Below are positions 34,342 to 41,819 of a stretch of DNA of 64,000 bases, one piece after another (the stretch's first letter is position 1; each line of letters opens with the position of its first letter). The position numbers and the translations under genes were made by a program. The notes beneath the pieces were generated by a model, which saw only the letters and a list, made by a program, of their open reading frames with translations, was not told the DNA's origin and did not search any database. Origin of the DNA: Saprospiraceae bacterium (GTDB taxonomy: Bacteria; Bacteroidota; Bacteroidia; Chitinophagales; Saprospiraceae); the NCBI GenBank assembly GCA_041392805.1, contig JAWKLJ010000002.1:945001-1009000 (forward strand), in the 5' to 3' direction.

Positions 34342-34941
34342 ATGAAAAGTTTATGCTTGTTTTTTGGCTTAATATTAACCTTTTCGCTTCAGTCCCAATC
34401 TCTAACAGCTACGATTAGTGGACAGATAAAAACAGCCCAAGGAGAATTGATCGGAGGCGTAACGGTCGAATTATTAGATGAAAATGGACAAACCGTGGCG
34501 GCTTCCTACAATAACGCTAATTATACGCTGACAAATGTTCCAACCGGACAATCTTATACCATTCGAATCAACAAACCCGGGGCTGTCTTAAATGGCGTTT
34601 CAACTTTTGACATTGTCTTATTGCACAAATTCATTCTGGCCATTGATGCATCCCTAAACCCCTACCAATTAATAGCAGGAGATGTCAATCAGTCAGGAAC
34701 ACTGACGACGCGTGATATCGTGTATATGCGATCCTTGGTTTTGGGCCTGACCAATACTTTGCCAGACAATGGCAATTGGCGATTTTTCCCTACAGGTTTG
34801 ACATTCCAAAATCCTCAAAATCCTTTTTTTGATTTGGGAAGCACTTCCCATGTCATTCAGGTAGATGGTAATATTTCAGATTTGAACTATACTGGCGTGA
34901 AGTTGGGAGATGTGAATGACACTGCACTGCCCTCAGAGTAG
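34342..34941 (+). CDS. Small secreted protein with carboxypeptidase-regulatory-like and dockerin-like parts
   Basis: A 199-residue exported protein: signal peptide to QSQS; an Ig-like carboxypeptidase D regulatory-like domain (residues ~22-80, ISGQIKTAQGELIGGVTVELL and NVPTGQSYTIRINKPG); then a dockerin-like region with DVNQSGTLTTRDIVYMRSLVLG, a W/F-rich insert and KLGDVNDTA at the end. In larger Saprospiraceae proteins, as I recall them, this module sits before a T9SS domain; here no sorting domain follows, so the protein may be a free partner for the cohesin-like giants or a truncated gene. Its neighbour at 30864 carries cohesin-like domains, which supports a link. Confidence 0.7.
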   Translation: MKSLCLFFGLILTFSLQSQSLTATISGQIKTAQGELIGGVTVELLDENGQTVAASYNNANYTLTNVPTGQSYTIRINKPGAVLNGVSTFDIVLLHKFILAIDASLNPYQLIAGDVNQSGTLTTRDIVYMRSLVLGLTNTLPDNGNWRFFPTGLTFQNPQNPFFDLGSTSHVIQVDGNISDLNYTGVKLGDVNDTALPSE

Positions 34942-34954
34942 TATCTGGTTCGCT

Positions 34955-35003
34955 GGTTCACGAGCGGTTTGTGAACGAGCCAAACCCGCTCCGCTCGTGA
35001 ACC
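34955..35003. terminator. 13-bp perfect hairpin between convergent genes
   Basis: GGTTCACGAGCGG (34955-34967) and CCGCTCGTGAACC (34991-35003) form a perfect stem with a 23-base loop, 13 bases behind the dockerin-like gene and opposite the metK end. A related sequence (GCTGGTCCACGAGC, GGACCTGTCACTTCC) occurs at about 58583-58623. It is probably a bidirectional terminator derived from a dispersed repeat. The following 35061-35115 has CCTCCACTACCTC repeats. Confidence 0.6.
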
Positions 35004-35125
35004 GGTCACTTCCAAGACTGCCTGTAGCTTTATATCGCATACCTATCCCCCATCCACGCGACCAAAAACCTCCACTACCTCTTCACCTCCACTACCTCCC
35101 CGTCCCAAAAAAACCTCAAGCCAAC

Positions 35126-36379
35126 CTACAACCCAAAAGCAGCCTTCACCTTATCCACATAATCAAGCTTCTCCCAGGTAAAGGTTTCCACTTCTTTTTC
35201 CAGGATTTCACCTGCACCATTTTTCAAACTGACGATTTTGATTTGAGAAGGGCGACCCATATGGCCATATGCAGCTGTCTCGGAATAGATAGGATTTCGC
35301 AGCTTCAGACGCTGTTCAATGGCGTAGGGGCGCATATCGAAGAGTCCCGTTACTTTTTCAGCGATTTGGCTATCTGATAGTCCAACCTTTGCTGTGCCGT
35401 AGGTATTGATGTATATATTGGTTGGTGCAGCCACACCAATTGCATAAGAAACCTGTACGAGGATCTCACTACAAACACCTGCAGCCACCATGTTTTTAGC
35501 AATATGCCGTGTCGCATAAGCGGCGGAACGGTCTACTTTTGAAGGGTCTTTTCCAGAGAAAGCGCCACCGCCGTGGGCCCCTTTACCCCCATAAGTATCC
35601 ACGATGATCTTCCGACCTGTCAGGCCTGTATCACCATGCGGACCACCAATCACAAATTTGCCGGTCGGGTTGATGTGGTAAGTAATGCTATCATTAAACA
35701 AAGCCTGGATTTCTGGCTTCAATTGCGCTTTTACCTTAGGAATAACGATATTGATGATGTCTTCTCTAATTTTTGCCAGCATGATATTGTCTTCATCAAA
35801 ATCATCATGTTGCGTAGAGACGACGATGGAATCAATCCGTTGTGGAACATGGTCGTCTGAGTATTCGATCGTTACCTGTGACTTGGAATCTGGTCGGAGG
35901 TAGGTCAGTTGCGTTCCACCCTTGCGAATAGCTGCCAACTCTTCCAAAATCAAATGTGCCATATAAAGGGCCAAAGGCATATAGTTATCCGTTTCATCAG
36001 TAGCATAACCAAACATCATCCCCTGGTCTCCGGCACCTTGTTCTTCGGGTGCTGCCCGCTCTACACCTTGATTAATGTCGGGCGATTGCTCATGTATTGC
36101 TGATAAAACGCCACAAGAATTGGCTTCGAACATATATTCAGACTTCGTGTAGCCTATGCGGCGAATCACCGAGCGGGCAATTTCTTGAACATCTAGGTAC
36201 ACGCTAGACTTTACTTCACCTGCCAGGACCACTTGGCCGGTGGTCACCAGGGTCTCACAAGCTACTTTAGAGCTCGGATCAAAGGCTAAAAAATGGTCAA
36301 CAAGTGCATCTGATATTTGATCAGCTACTTTATCTGGATGACCTTCTGATACGGATTCGGATGTAAATAAATATGGCAT
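35126..36379 (-). CDS. metK: S-adenosylmethionine synthetase
   Basis: A 417-residue methionine adenosyltransferase that makes S-adenosylmethionine from methionine and ATP in the cytosol. The signatures are unmistakable: ESVSEGHPDKVADQISDA at the N-terminus, SPDINQGV, GAGDQGMMFGYA and GGAFSGKDPSKVDRSAAY, which supply the Mg, K and nucleotide ligands. The length is normal. A TATTTTTG box at 36432-36439 on the minus strand is a possible -7 promoter element. No SAM riboswitch fold is obvious in the 95-base leader. Confidence 0.97.
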   Translation of the reverse strand: MPYLFTSESVSEGHPDKVADQISDALVDHFLAFDPSSKVACETLVTTGQVVLAGEVKSSVYLDVQEIARSVIRRIGYTKSEYMFEANSCGVLSAIHEQSPDINQGVERAAPEEQGAGDQGMMFGYATDETDNYMPLALYMAHLILEELAAIRKGGTQLTYLRPDSKSQVTIEYSDDHVPQRIDSIVVSTQHDDFDEDNIMLAKIREDIINIVIPKVKAQLKPEIQALFNDSITYHINPTGKFVIGGPHGDTGLTGRKIIVDTYGGKGAHGGGAFSGKDPSKVDRSAAYATRHIAKNMVAAGVCSEILVQVSYAIGVAAPTNIYINTYGTAKVGLSDSQIAEKVTGLFDMRPYAIEQRLKLRNPIYSETAAYGHMGRPSQIKIVSLKNGAGEILEKEVETFTWEKLDYVDKVKAAFGL

Positions 36380-36431
36380 TGGATAACTTTTTTCAAATTT
36401 TATCTAAAAGAAACTTGTCTAAAAAGCGCTG

Positions 36432-36439
36432 CAAAAATA
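36432..36439 (-). promoter_or_regulatory. Possible -7 box of metK
   Basis: TATTTTTG on the minus strand fits TAnnTTTG, 52 bases before the start codon. No TTTG at the expected distance was found, so support is limited. Confidence 0.35.
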
Positions 36440-36474
36440 GAAATACTTTTGATTTTAGCACCCTTAGCAAAGAC

Positions 36475-37095
36475 TTACTTTATATCGCAGGTCAACAAGT
36501 GTTCAATTCCCGTTTTTGTATATAAGAACCCTTCTAACTTATCGCCAATTTGTACCGGACCAACTCCGGCGGGCGTTCCGGTATAAATGAGATCTCCCAT
36601 CTGCAGTTTGAAGAATTGAGAAACATAAACGATAATGTCTTCAAAGGTAAAAAGGAGATCTTTGGTGTTGCCATGCTGGACAACTTCGCCATTTTTCTTG
36701 AGTTCAAATTCGATAGCTGATTGGTTTACTTTTTCAATAGGAACGAATGAGCTGAGTACGGCGGAATGATCAAAGGCCTTGGCAATTTCCCAGGGCTGTC
36801 CCTTTTTTTTCAGTTCATCTTGCAAATCCCTTGCCGTAAAATCAATGCCTAAGGCTATTTCTGAATAATAATCAGCAGCAAATTCAGCTTGCACATGTCT
36901 GCCATTTTTTCCTATTTTAAGCACGATTTCCAACTCATGGTGCAAGTTTTTGGTGAAATCCGGATAATAAAATGGTTTATTGTCGATCAAAAGGGCCGAA
37001 GGAGGCTTCATAAATACAACGGGCTTTCCCGGGACGGGATTGTTCAACTCTTTGGCATGTTCTGCGTAGTTGCGGCCAATGCATATGATTTTCAT
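36475..37095 (-). CDS. Fumarylacetoacetate hydrolase family protein
   Basis: A 206-residue FAH-fold enzyme of the small FAHD1-like group (oxaloacetate tautomerase/decarboxylase or acylpyruvase activity in known members). Visible family motifs are the start KIICIGRNYAEHAKELNN, the metal ligands in HHELEIVLKIG and GIDFTARDLQ, and the active-site loop IYTGTPAGVGPV near the end. It is cytosolic. It is divergent from the amino-acid transporter at 37201 and 95 bases upstream of metK on the same strand. The precise substrate is not determined by sequence. Confidence 0.9.
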   Translation of the reverse strand: MKIICIGRNYAEHAKELNNPVPGKPVVFMKPPSALLIDNKPFYYPDFTKNLHHELEIVLKIGKNGRHVQAEFAADYYSEIALGIDFTARDLQDELKKKGQPWEIAKAFDHSAVLSSFVPIEKVNQSAIEFELKKNGEVVQHGNTKDLLFTFEDIIVYVSQFFKLQMGDLIYTGTPAGVGPVQIGDKLEGFLYTKTGIEHLLTCDIK

Positions 37096-37117
37096 AGACT
37101 TTTTCTTTTGTACCGCG

Positions 37118-37125
37118 CAAAAGTA
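37118..37125 (-). promoter_or_regulatory. Possible -7 box of the FAH-family gene
   Basis: TACTTTTG on the minus strand fits TAnnTTTG, 22 bases before the start codon at 37095. The -33 partner is not at ideal spacing (a TTG occurs 15 bases upstream). Confidence 0.4.
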
Positions 37126-37200
37126 GGAAAAAGTTTAGACCAAGTGTAAATTTACTATATTGTCAATCTAATAGAACGCTAAAACGGAAGACCACTATTT

Positions 37201-38529
37201 ATGAGCCAACTAAATAAGCGCATTAATTTATACGGCCTGACCATGATCGCCGTTGGTAGCTGCATTGGGGCTGGTATCTTTACGACGCCCAATGTGGTGG
37301 CCCAGCCTTTGCAGAACCAAGCATTAGTTCTACTCATTTGGGTAATTGGTGGCTTAATCAGCCTGACGGGCGCCTTGACCTTCGCGGAATTGGGCGGGAT
37401 GTTTCCTCAATCGGGCGGCGTCTATGTTTATTTGAAAAAGGCCTATGGCGATCTGACCGGATTTTTATACGGCTGGGTCACCCTTTTAGCCATCAATACG
37501 GGTTCGCTTGCTGCTTTGGGCATTGCCTTTGCTGAGTATTTGACTTTCTTTTTTCCCATGGATGCTGCCATAAAGACAGTAGTGGCTATTGTCGTTATAG
37601 CGGTCCTGACACTAGTCAATGTCATTGGTGTTCAAGTCAGCCAGTCGCTGGCCAATATCTTCACAGGGTTAAAATTGTTGGCCATTGTGGGTATTGCTAT
37701 GGTTGGGATTTTTTATTATGATCCTGTTATTTCCGATTTTGACTTATCGACCGCTTCTCCCGAAAGTGTGAATATTTATAGCGGTCTGTTGATCGCGCTC
37801 ATCGGCGTATTGTGGTCCTACGGTGGCTGGCACCATGCCTCCTATGTCGCTGGCGAAACCATCAACGCCCAAAAGACGGTACCACGGGCCATGATGCTGG
37901 GCGCCATCATCGTCACCTTTACCTATGTGTTGGTCAATTTGGCCTACATGCTGTTGCTGCCCATGGAGGATCTGATTGCAAGCGAAAAAGTGGCAGGAGA
38001 CGCTGTTGCAGCCGTGTTGCCTAATGGTGGACAATTGGTGGCCATTGCGATTGGGATTTCCATATTCGGAACGATTAGTATCTATACGATGTCTGCTCCC
38101 CGCATTTACTTTGCGATGGCTAAAGATGGTATCTTTTTTAAAGCCCTTGCTGAAATCCATCCTCGCTTTCGAACACCTGCCAATGCTATGATTATTCAGG
38201 CCCTATGGGCCATTATCTTGCTGCTATTTTGGGGAACATTTGCTGACCTGATAACCTATGTGGTCTTTATGGATTTTCTTTTTATGGCTTTGGCTGCTTT
38301 CAGCGTTTTTCTTTTTCGGAAAAAGCGCCCTGACCTGGAACGGCCATACAAGACCTGGGGCTATCCCGTGGTGCCTGCCATTTTCATCTTGATTGTGGCT
38401 GTTTTTTTAGTCAATACTTTTATTAACCGACCTAAGCAGGCCATCGCCGGATTAGTCATCGCCGTATTGGGGGGACTGGTTTATTCGACATTTAAACGTT
38501 CAAAAAGGCTAGACACAGAACAAGTGTAA
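37201..38529 (+). CDS. APC family amino-acid transporter
   Basis: A 442-residue amino-acid/polyamine/organocation permease with about twelve helices. The substrate-binding unwound helix motif is clear in IAVGSCIGAGIFTTPNVVA (GxG(I/V)F), and TM6 shows the typical LIALIGVLWSYGGWHHASYVAGE. This pattern is close to the LAT/serine-threonine exchanger type. It is followed 311 bases later by an amidohydrolase, consistent with import of an amino acid or conjugate that is then hydrolysed, although co-transcription is not shown. Confidence 0.9.
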   Translation: MSQLNKRINLYGLTMIAVGSCIGAGIFTTPNVVAQPLQNQALVLLIWVIGGLISLTGALTFAELGGMFPQSGGVYVYLKKAYGDLTGFLYGWVTLLAINTGSLAALGIAFAEYLTFFFPMDAAIKTVVAIVVIAVLTLVNVIGVQVSQSLANIFTGLKLLAIVGIAMVGIFYYDPVISDFDLSTASPESVNIYSGLLIALIGVLWSYGGWHHASYVAGETINAQKTVPRAMMLGAIIVTFTYVLVNLAYMLLLPMEDLIASEKVAGDAVAAVLPNGGQLVAIAIGISIFGTISIYTMSAPRIYFAMAKDGIFFKALAEIHPRFRTPANAMIIQALWAIILLLFWGTFADLITYVVFMDFLFMALAAFSVFLFRKKRPDLERPYKTWGYPVVPAIFILIVAVFLVNTFINRPKQAIAGLVIAVLGGLVYSTFKRSKRLDTEQV

Positions 38530-38840
38530 AATCAATGAAATAATAAGGTGACCTTATCAATTAAAGCGTTCTTCTGTATTAGGAAGCTTTTTGTCCAACT
38601 GCCGTAACCTGGATCTTTTTCCCTAATGGAATTATATATGATGTCATCAAAAAAACTATCTTCCAGACCGTATCATTTCAAAGTATGCCGGTGATGAAAA
38701 CAAATGGACGATAGAATAGGATGTGGAAGGAAATCAACAGCCCAATTTGTTACGAGCACAAATAAATCAGGAAATGTTTTTCACCTGCAACAGAAAATCT
38801 TATTCCATAATCCCCATTTTCTAAGTACAAGTCCCTAATT
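38530..38840. other. Intergenic stretch without recognised gene
   Basis: This 311-base stretch contains a short palindrome, ATAAGG-TGA-CCTTAT, near 38545, and the half-copy of the GCAGGTG repeat (38778-38792). An in-frame ATG at 38775 could extend the following gene upstream through the repeat. I see no other signal. Confidence 0.4.
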
Positions 38841-40061
38841 TTGCCCCTCAATCAAATCATCTACAACTTGAAGGAGCAAATCCAGGCATTAGCCAATCAA
38901 ATACACGGAGAAGTAATCGGTTTAAGAAGACATATTCACCAACATCCTGAATTATCCTTCCAAGAAGTGGAAACGGGGAAGTTTATTGCTGGAAAGCTGC
39001 AGGAATGGGGTATTCCTCATCAACATGGTGTGGCAGAGAATGGAGTTGTAGCCTTGATAGAAGGTAAAAAGCCAGGCAATAAAGTCGTAGCACTTCGGGC
39101 GGATATAGATGCCCTCCCTATTTCAGAGGCCAATGAGGTGCCCTATAAGTCTAAAAACGAAGGCGTGATGCATGCCTGTGGACACGATGTGCATTCTTCT
39201 TCGCTGTTAGGCACAGCCAAAATATTGAATGCATTAAAGGATAATTTTGGAGGTACGATAAAGCTGATTTTTCAGCCAGCAGAGGAAATGATCCCTGGCG
39301 GCGCCTCTATCATGATAAAGGAAGGCGTTTTGGAAAATCCGGCACCAGCTAGCATCTTTGGGCAGCATGTGCATCCGGTCTTACAGGTGGGGAAGGTGGG
39401 ATTTCGCCCTGGCATGTACATGGCATCCACCGACGAATTGTACATGACCGTAACCGGTAAAGGGGGCCATGGTGCCATTCCTCAGGATTGTATAGACCCC
39501 ATCCTGATAGCCGCTCATATTATCACGGCCCTCCAGCAGATTGTTAGCAGACGGGGAGATCCAACCCTGCCTTCCGTGCTTACCTTTGGCTATATCGCCT
39601 CCACCGGCGGCTCTACCAATGTGATTCCCAATGAAGTCAAGCTGAAAGGCACCTTTCGGACTTACGAAGAAGATTGGCGCCGCGAAGCCCACCGCCTAAT
39701 GAAAAAACTGGCGGAGGGAATGGCAGCTTCCATGGGCGGTACCTGTGAATTGCATGTTGCCAATGGCTACCCGGCCCTGATTAATCATCCTGACCTCACC
39801 ATCAATGCCAAGGCTTATGCCTGCGAATACCTGGGTGAAGACAATGTGGTTGACCTCCCCATGCGAATGACAGGCGAGGATTTTGCCTATTACTCCCAAG
39901 TTATGCCCGCCTGCTTTTACCGACTAGGCACAGGCAATCCAGACAAAGGCATTGTTTCTCCGATTCACACCAATACCTTTAACGTTGATGAACATTGCCT
40001 GGAAGTCAGCACCGGCCTGATGGCCTGGATGGCTTTGAAAGAACTAGGCTTATCAGCTTAG
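38841..40061 (+). CDS. M20D family amidohydrolase (hippurate/indoleacetyl-amino acid hydrolase-like)
   Basis: A metal-dependent amidase of 406 aa or slightly fewer that hydrolyses N-acyl amino acids. Family motifs: RRHIHQHPELSFQE near the start, the metal-binding HACGHDVHSSSLLG, the catalytic Glu pair in PAEEMIPGGA, and TGEDFAYYSQVMPACFYRLG near the end. The start is uncertain: there is no ATG at the expected place. TTG at 38841 is used here, TTG at 38868 would match the family best, and an ATG at 38775 is in frame with no stop between. No export signal is present. It follows the amino-acid transporter on the same strand. Confidence 0.88.
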   Translation: MPLNQIIYNLKEQIQALANQIHGEVIGLRRHIHQHPELSFQEVETGKFIAGKLQEWGIPHQHGVAENGVVALIEGKKPGNKVVALRADIDALPISEANEVPYKSKNEGVMHACGHDVHSSSLLGTAKILNALKDNFGGTIKLIFQPAEEMIPGGASIMIKEGVLENPAPASIFGQHVHPVLQVGKVGFRPGMYMASTDELYMTVTGKGGHGAIPQDCIDPILIAAHIITALQQIVSRRGDPTLPSVLTFGYIASTGGSTNVIPNEVKLKGTFRTYEEDWRREAHRLMKKLAEGMAASMGGTCELHVANGYPALINHPDLTINAKAYACEYLGEDNVVDLPMRMTGEDFAYYSQVMPACFYRLGTGNPDKGIVSPIHTNTFNVDEHCLEVSTGLMAWMALKELGLSA

Positions 40062-40242
40062 CAAATCGCTGTTCGGAAAGTCAAACTGGGGATTCGTCCT
40101 CCGTAGCCCTGTCTTCGGAAACTCACCTATTTCTTTGATTTGCAAAAGATGGATATTTAAATCGAAGGCTACCTGTCCACCTCTGGGCGAATAGGCTTTC
40201 GAATAAATGGCTATGAAAACTAATTTGTTTTATAAGCATTGG

Positions 40243-40276
40243 CCCTAAGTTCTTTCCTTGAGCTTAGGGTATTTTT
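40243..40276 (+). terminator. Rho-independent terminator behind the amidohydrolase
   Basis: CCCTAAG (40243-40249) pairs with CTTAGGG (40263-40269) and is followed by TATTTTTT. It lies 182 bases past the stop. Confidence 0.6.
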
Positions 40277-40737
40277 TATATCTGAAAATAGAAGGTGACA
40301 AAGCAGTTTATTGAAGAAAAAACATAAATAGAAAATAATTTACCTGGAATTCGGATTTTTTATTTATTGCAAATAATTGATTTATAAGTGGTTGTGTTTG
40401 TTTTGAAAATAGGTCTAAATTTTTTTTAAAAAAAGATAGACAAATAATAGGACATTTTATGCGCCCCAATCCACAGTTAAATGTAAGCCAAATGAAAACA
40501 AATGTTATCCCAACAATCCCAAGTTTGACAACCATTATAATCCCATGAACGTTAACCCCAAAACCAAACTAATACCCCAAAATTCCAAATGAATGATTGA
40601 ATGAATGGCAAGACAAATCCCCTAAAAGCCAAAGACCAATTGTGATTTTTGTAGATTGCCTAAAACCCTAATTGTCTAACCCCATTAACCAAATTTACTT
40701 TTTTTAGACTTTGGTCCTTATTCAAAACAGCTAGTGA

Positions 40738-40771
40738 AAACGCAAGTGATTTTATCGTTTGCGTTTTTTTT
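40738..40771 (+). terminator. Rho-independent-type terminator, plus orientation
   Basis: AAACGCAA (40738-40745) and TTGCGTTT (40759-40766), with a T-run to 40771, form an 8-bp stem at the 3' edge of the minus-strand gene at 40777. It could serve both strands. Confidence 0.65.
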
Positions 40772-40776
40772 ATTGT

Positions 40777-41457
40777 TTACCTAGCAAGGAAGCGTAGCTT
40801 GAGTCCAATCTCTTGCGGTTGCAGTTGATTAAAATCAGTCTCTCGAATGCCCTCGCGGCTTTTCGCAAAATTGGATAAGGCAAAACGCCAATGCGGTCCA
40901 AATTCCACCCAGGTATTCCCTATGGGCCATTTTATCCCCATTTCCACTTCCCCCATTTGACTCCAATTTTTCAAGGTATTCTCAAAGGTATAGTAACCTG
41001 TTCCTCTTTCATTTAGATTGAAAAGGTTGGTGATACCCCCACGCAAATAAATTTCTTGTTGTTTGGCCTTAAACTGAAATAAGGCATATTGCAGCCCTAG
41101 TCCGAGGGATAGGTTTTTTAATGTTCTCTCGACTTCTCTAGTGAAGAAACCAGCCCCATCCGACCAGGTTTCCTCCTCTATATAGAAGAGATTCGCATAA
41201 CCAAATGTTACATCGGCTGACCACCTTTTTTTGAGTTTGAGTTCCGATACCAGCCCCACTTCATAACTCCTACCTGGCTGATGACCTACCGAAGAACATC
41301 CCTCAAAACAAAGGAAATCCCGCCATTCATATATCTCCTGAATACTTGATTGATTAAAACTAGCGAAGACACCCCAGGAAAGTGCCCTCCCTTCTTGTGC
41401 CTGCAGTTGACCAAAGCCAACGGATATACAAATACTTAAAAAATAATACTTTCTCAT
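40777..41457 (-). CDS. Outer-membrane beta-barrel-like hypothetical protein
   Basis: A 226-residue protein with a signal peptide (cleavage near LQAQ) and a succession of amphipathic beta-strands with aromatic ends (ALSWGVFASFNQSS, WSADVTFGYANLFYIE, NLSLGLGLQYALFQFKAK, WVEFGPHWRFALSNF, IGLKLRFLAR). The terminal Arg is unusual, as barrels often end in Phe or Trp. Two Cys residues (FLCFEGCSS) lie in an N-terminal loop. It resembles PorT/OmpA-like small barrels generally but no named family is recognised. It is a single gene flanked by hairpins and a MITE-like element. Confidence 0.65.
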   Translation of the reverse strand: MRKYYFLSICISVGFGQLQAQEGRALSWGVFASFNQSSIQEIYEWRDFLCFEGCSSVGHQPGRSYEVGLVSELKLKKRWSADVTFGYANLFYIEEETWSDGAGFFTREVERTLKNLSLGLGLQYALFQFKAKQQEIYLRGGITNLFNLNERGTGYYTFENTLKNWSQMGEVEMGIKWPIGNTWVEFGPHWRFALSNFAKSREGIRETDFNQLQPQEIGLKLRFLAR

Positions 41458-41819
41458 AGCTTTCTATTTTTACTAATTAAGGGAAGATTTAACCCCAGTT
41501 TGGGGAGACCTGATTAGTCCCAAATCGACCACTTGAGACAATGAAATCCTGTCCAAACAGTGACTTTTAGATCAGACACAAAAGCAACGAAAAAGGTTGG
41601 GTATTTGAAAAGATATTACTGTTATGACCCAATGAGAGTCATTGTTCATTAAGAGACGGAAAAAAAAATAAATGATACAACTTTTGATTCGCTAAAATCT
41701 TCAAAACAACTGACAAAGAGGAAGTTGTGTGAAAATATTCGCGAATATTTTAAAAAAGTTGTATCATTTATTTCCGTCAAACTACAACCTAACTTAGTAA
41801 GACAAAACCCTCACCCCCC
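41458..41819. other. Intergenic region with an inverted-repeat element
   Basis: The 362-base gap contains the MITE-like element at 41655-41778. The remainder (41458-41654) shows no recognisable gene or promoter box. Confidence 0.5.
41655..41778. mobile_element. MITE-like element with central palindrome
   Basis: GACGGAAA...ATAAATGATACAACTTTT (41655-41685) is mirrored by AAAAGTTGTATCATTTATTTCCGTC (shorter A-run; 41754-41778), bounding 124 bp. Inside is a perfect 20-bp palindrome, AAAATATTCGCGAATATTTT (41732-41751). There is no coding capacity. Ends and size fit a miniature inverted-repeat element; a transcription terminator derived from it is the alternative. Confidence 0.65.

Larger units (their letters stand above)
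40062..40776. other. Long intergenic stretch, two terminators, otherwise empty
   Basis: This 715-base region between convergent genes is AT-rich. It holds two good hairpins (40243-40276 and 40738-40771). A 75-codon frame on the minus strand at 40308-40535 is rejected as composition-driven. I see no RNA gene or promoter with confidence. Confidence 0.5.

Noticed and set aside
36380..36474. SAM riboswitch upstream of metK
   Set aside because: The 95-base leader is AT-rich and shows no conserved SAM-aptamer helices by eye.
38545..38774. Possible decayed gene between the transporter and the amidohydrolase
   Set aside because: Short fragments translate plausibly but no family could be recognised and all frames are interrupted.
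40308..40535. 75-codon minus-strand open frame
   Set aside because: Composition-driven AT-rich sequence; the Phe/Leu-rich product has no recognisable pattern or promoter.
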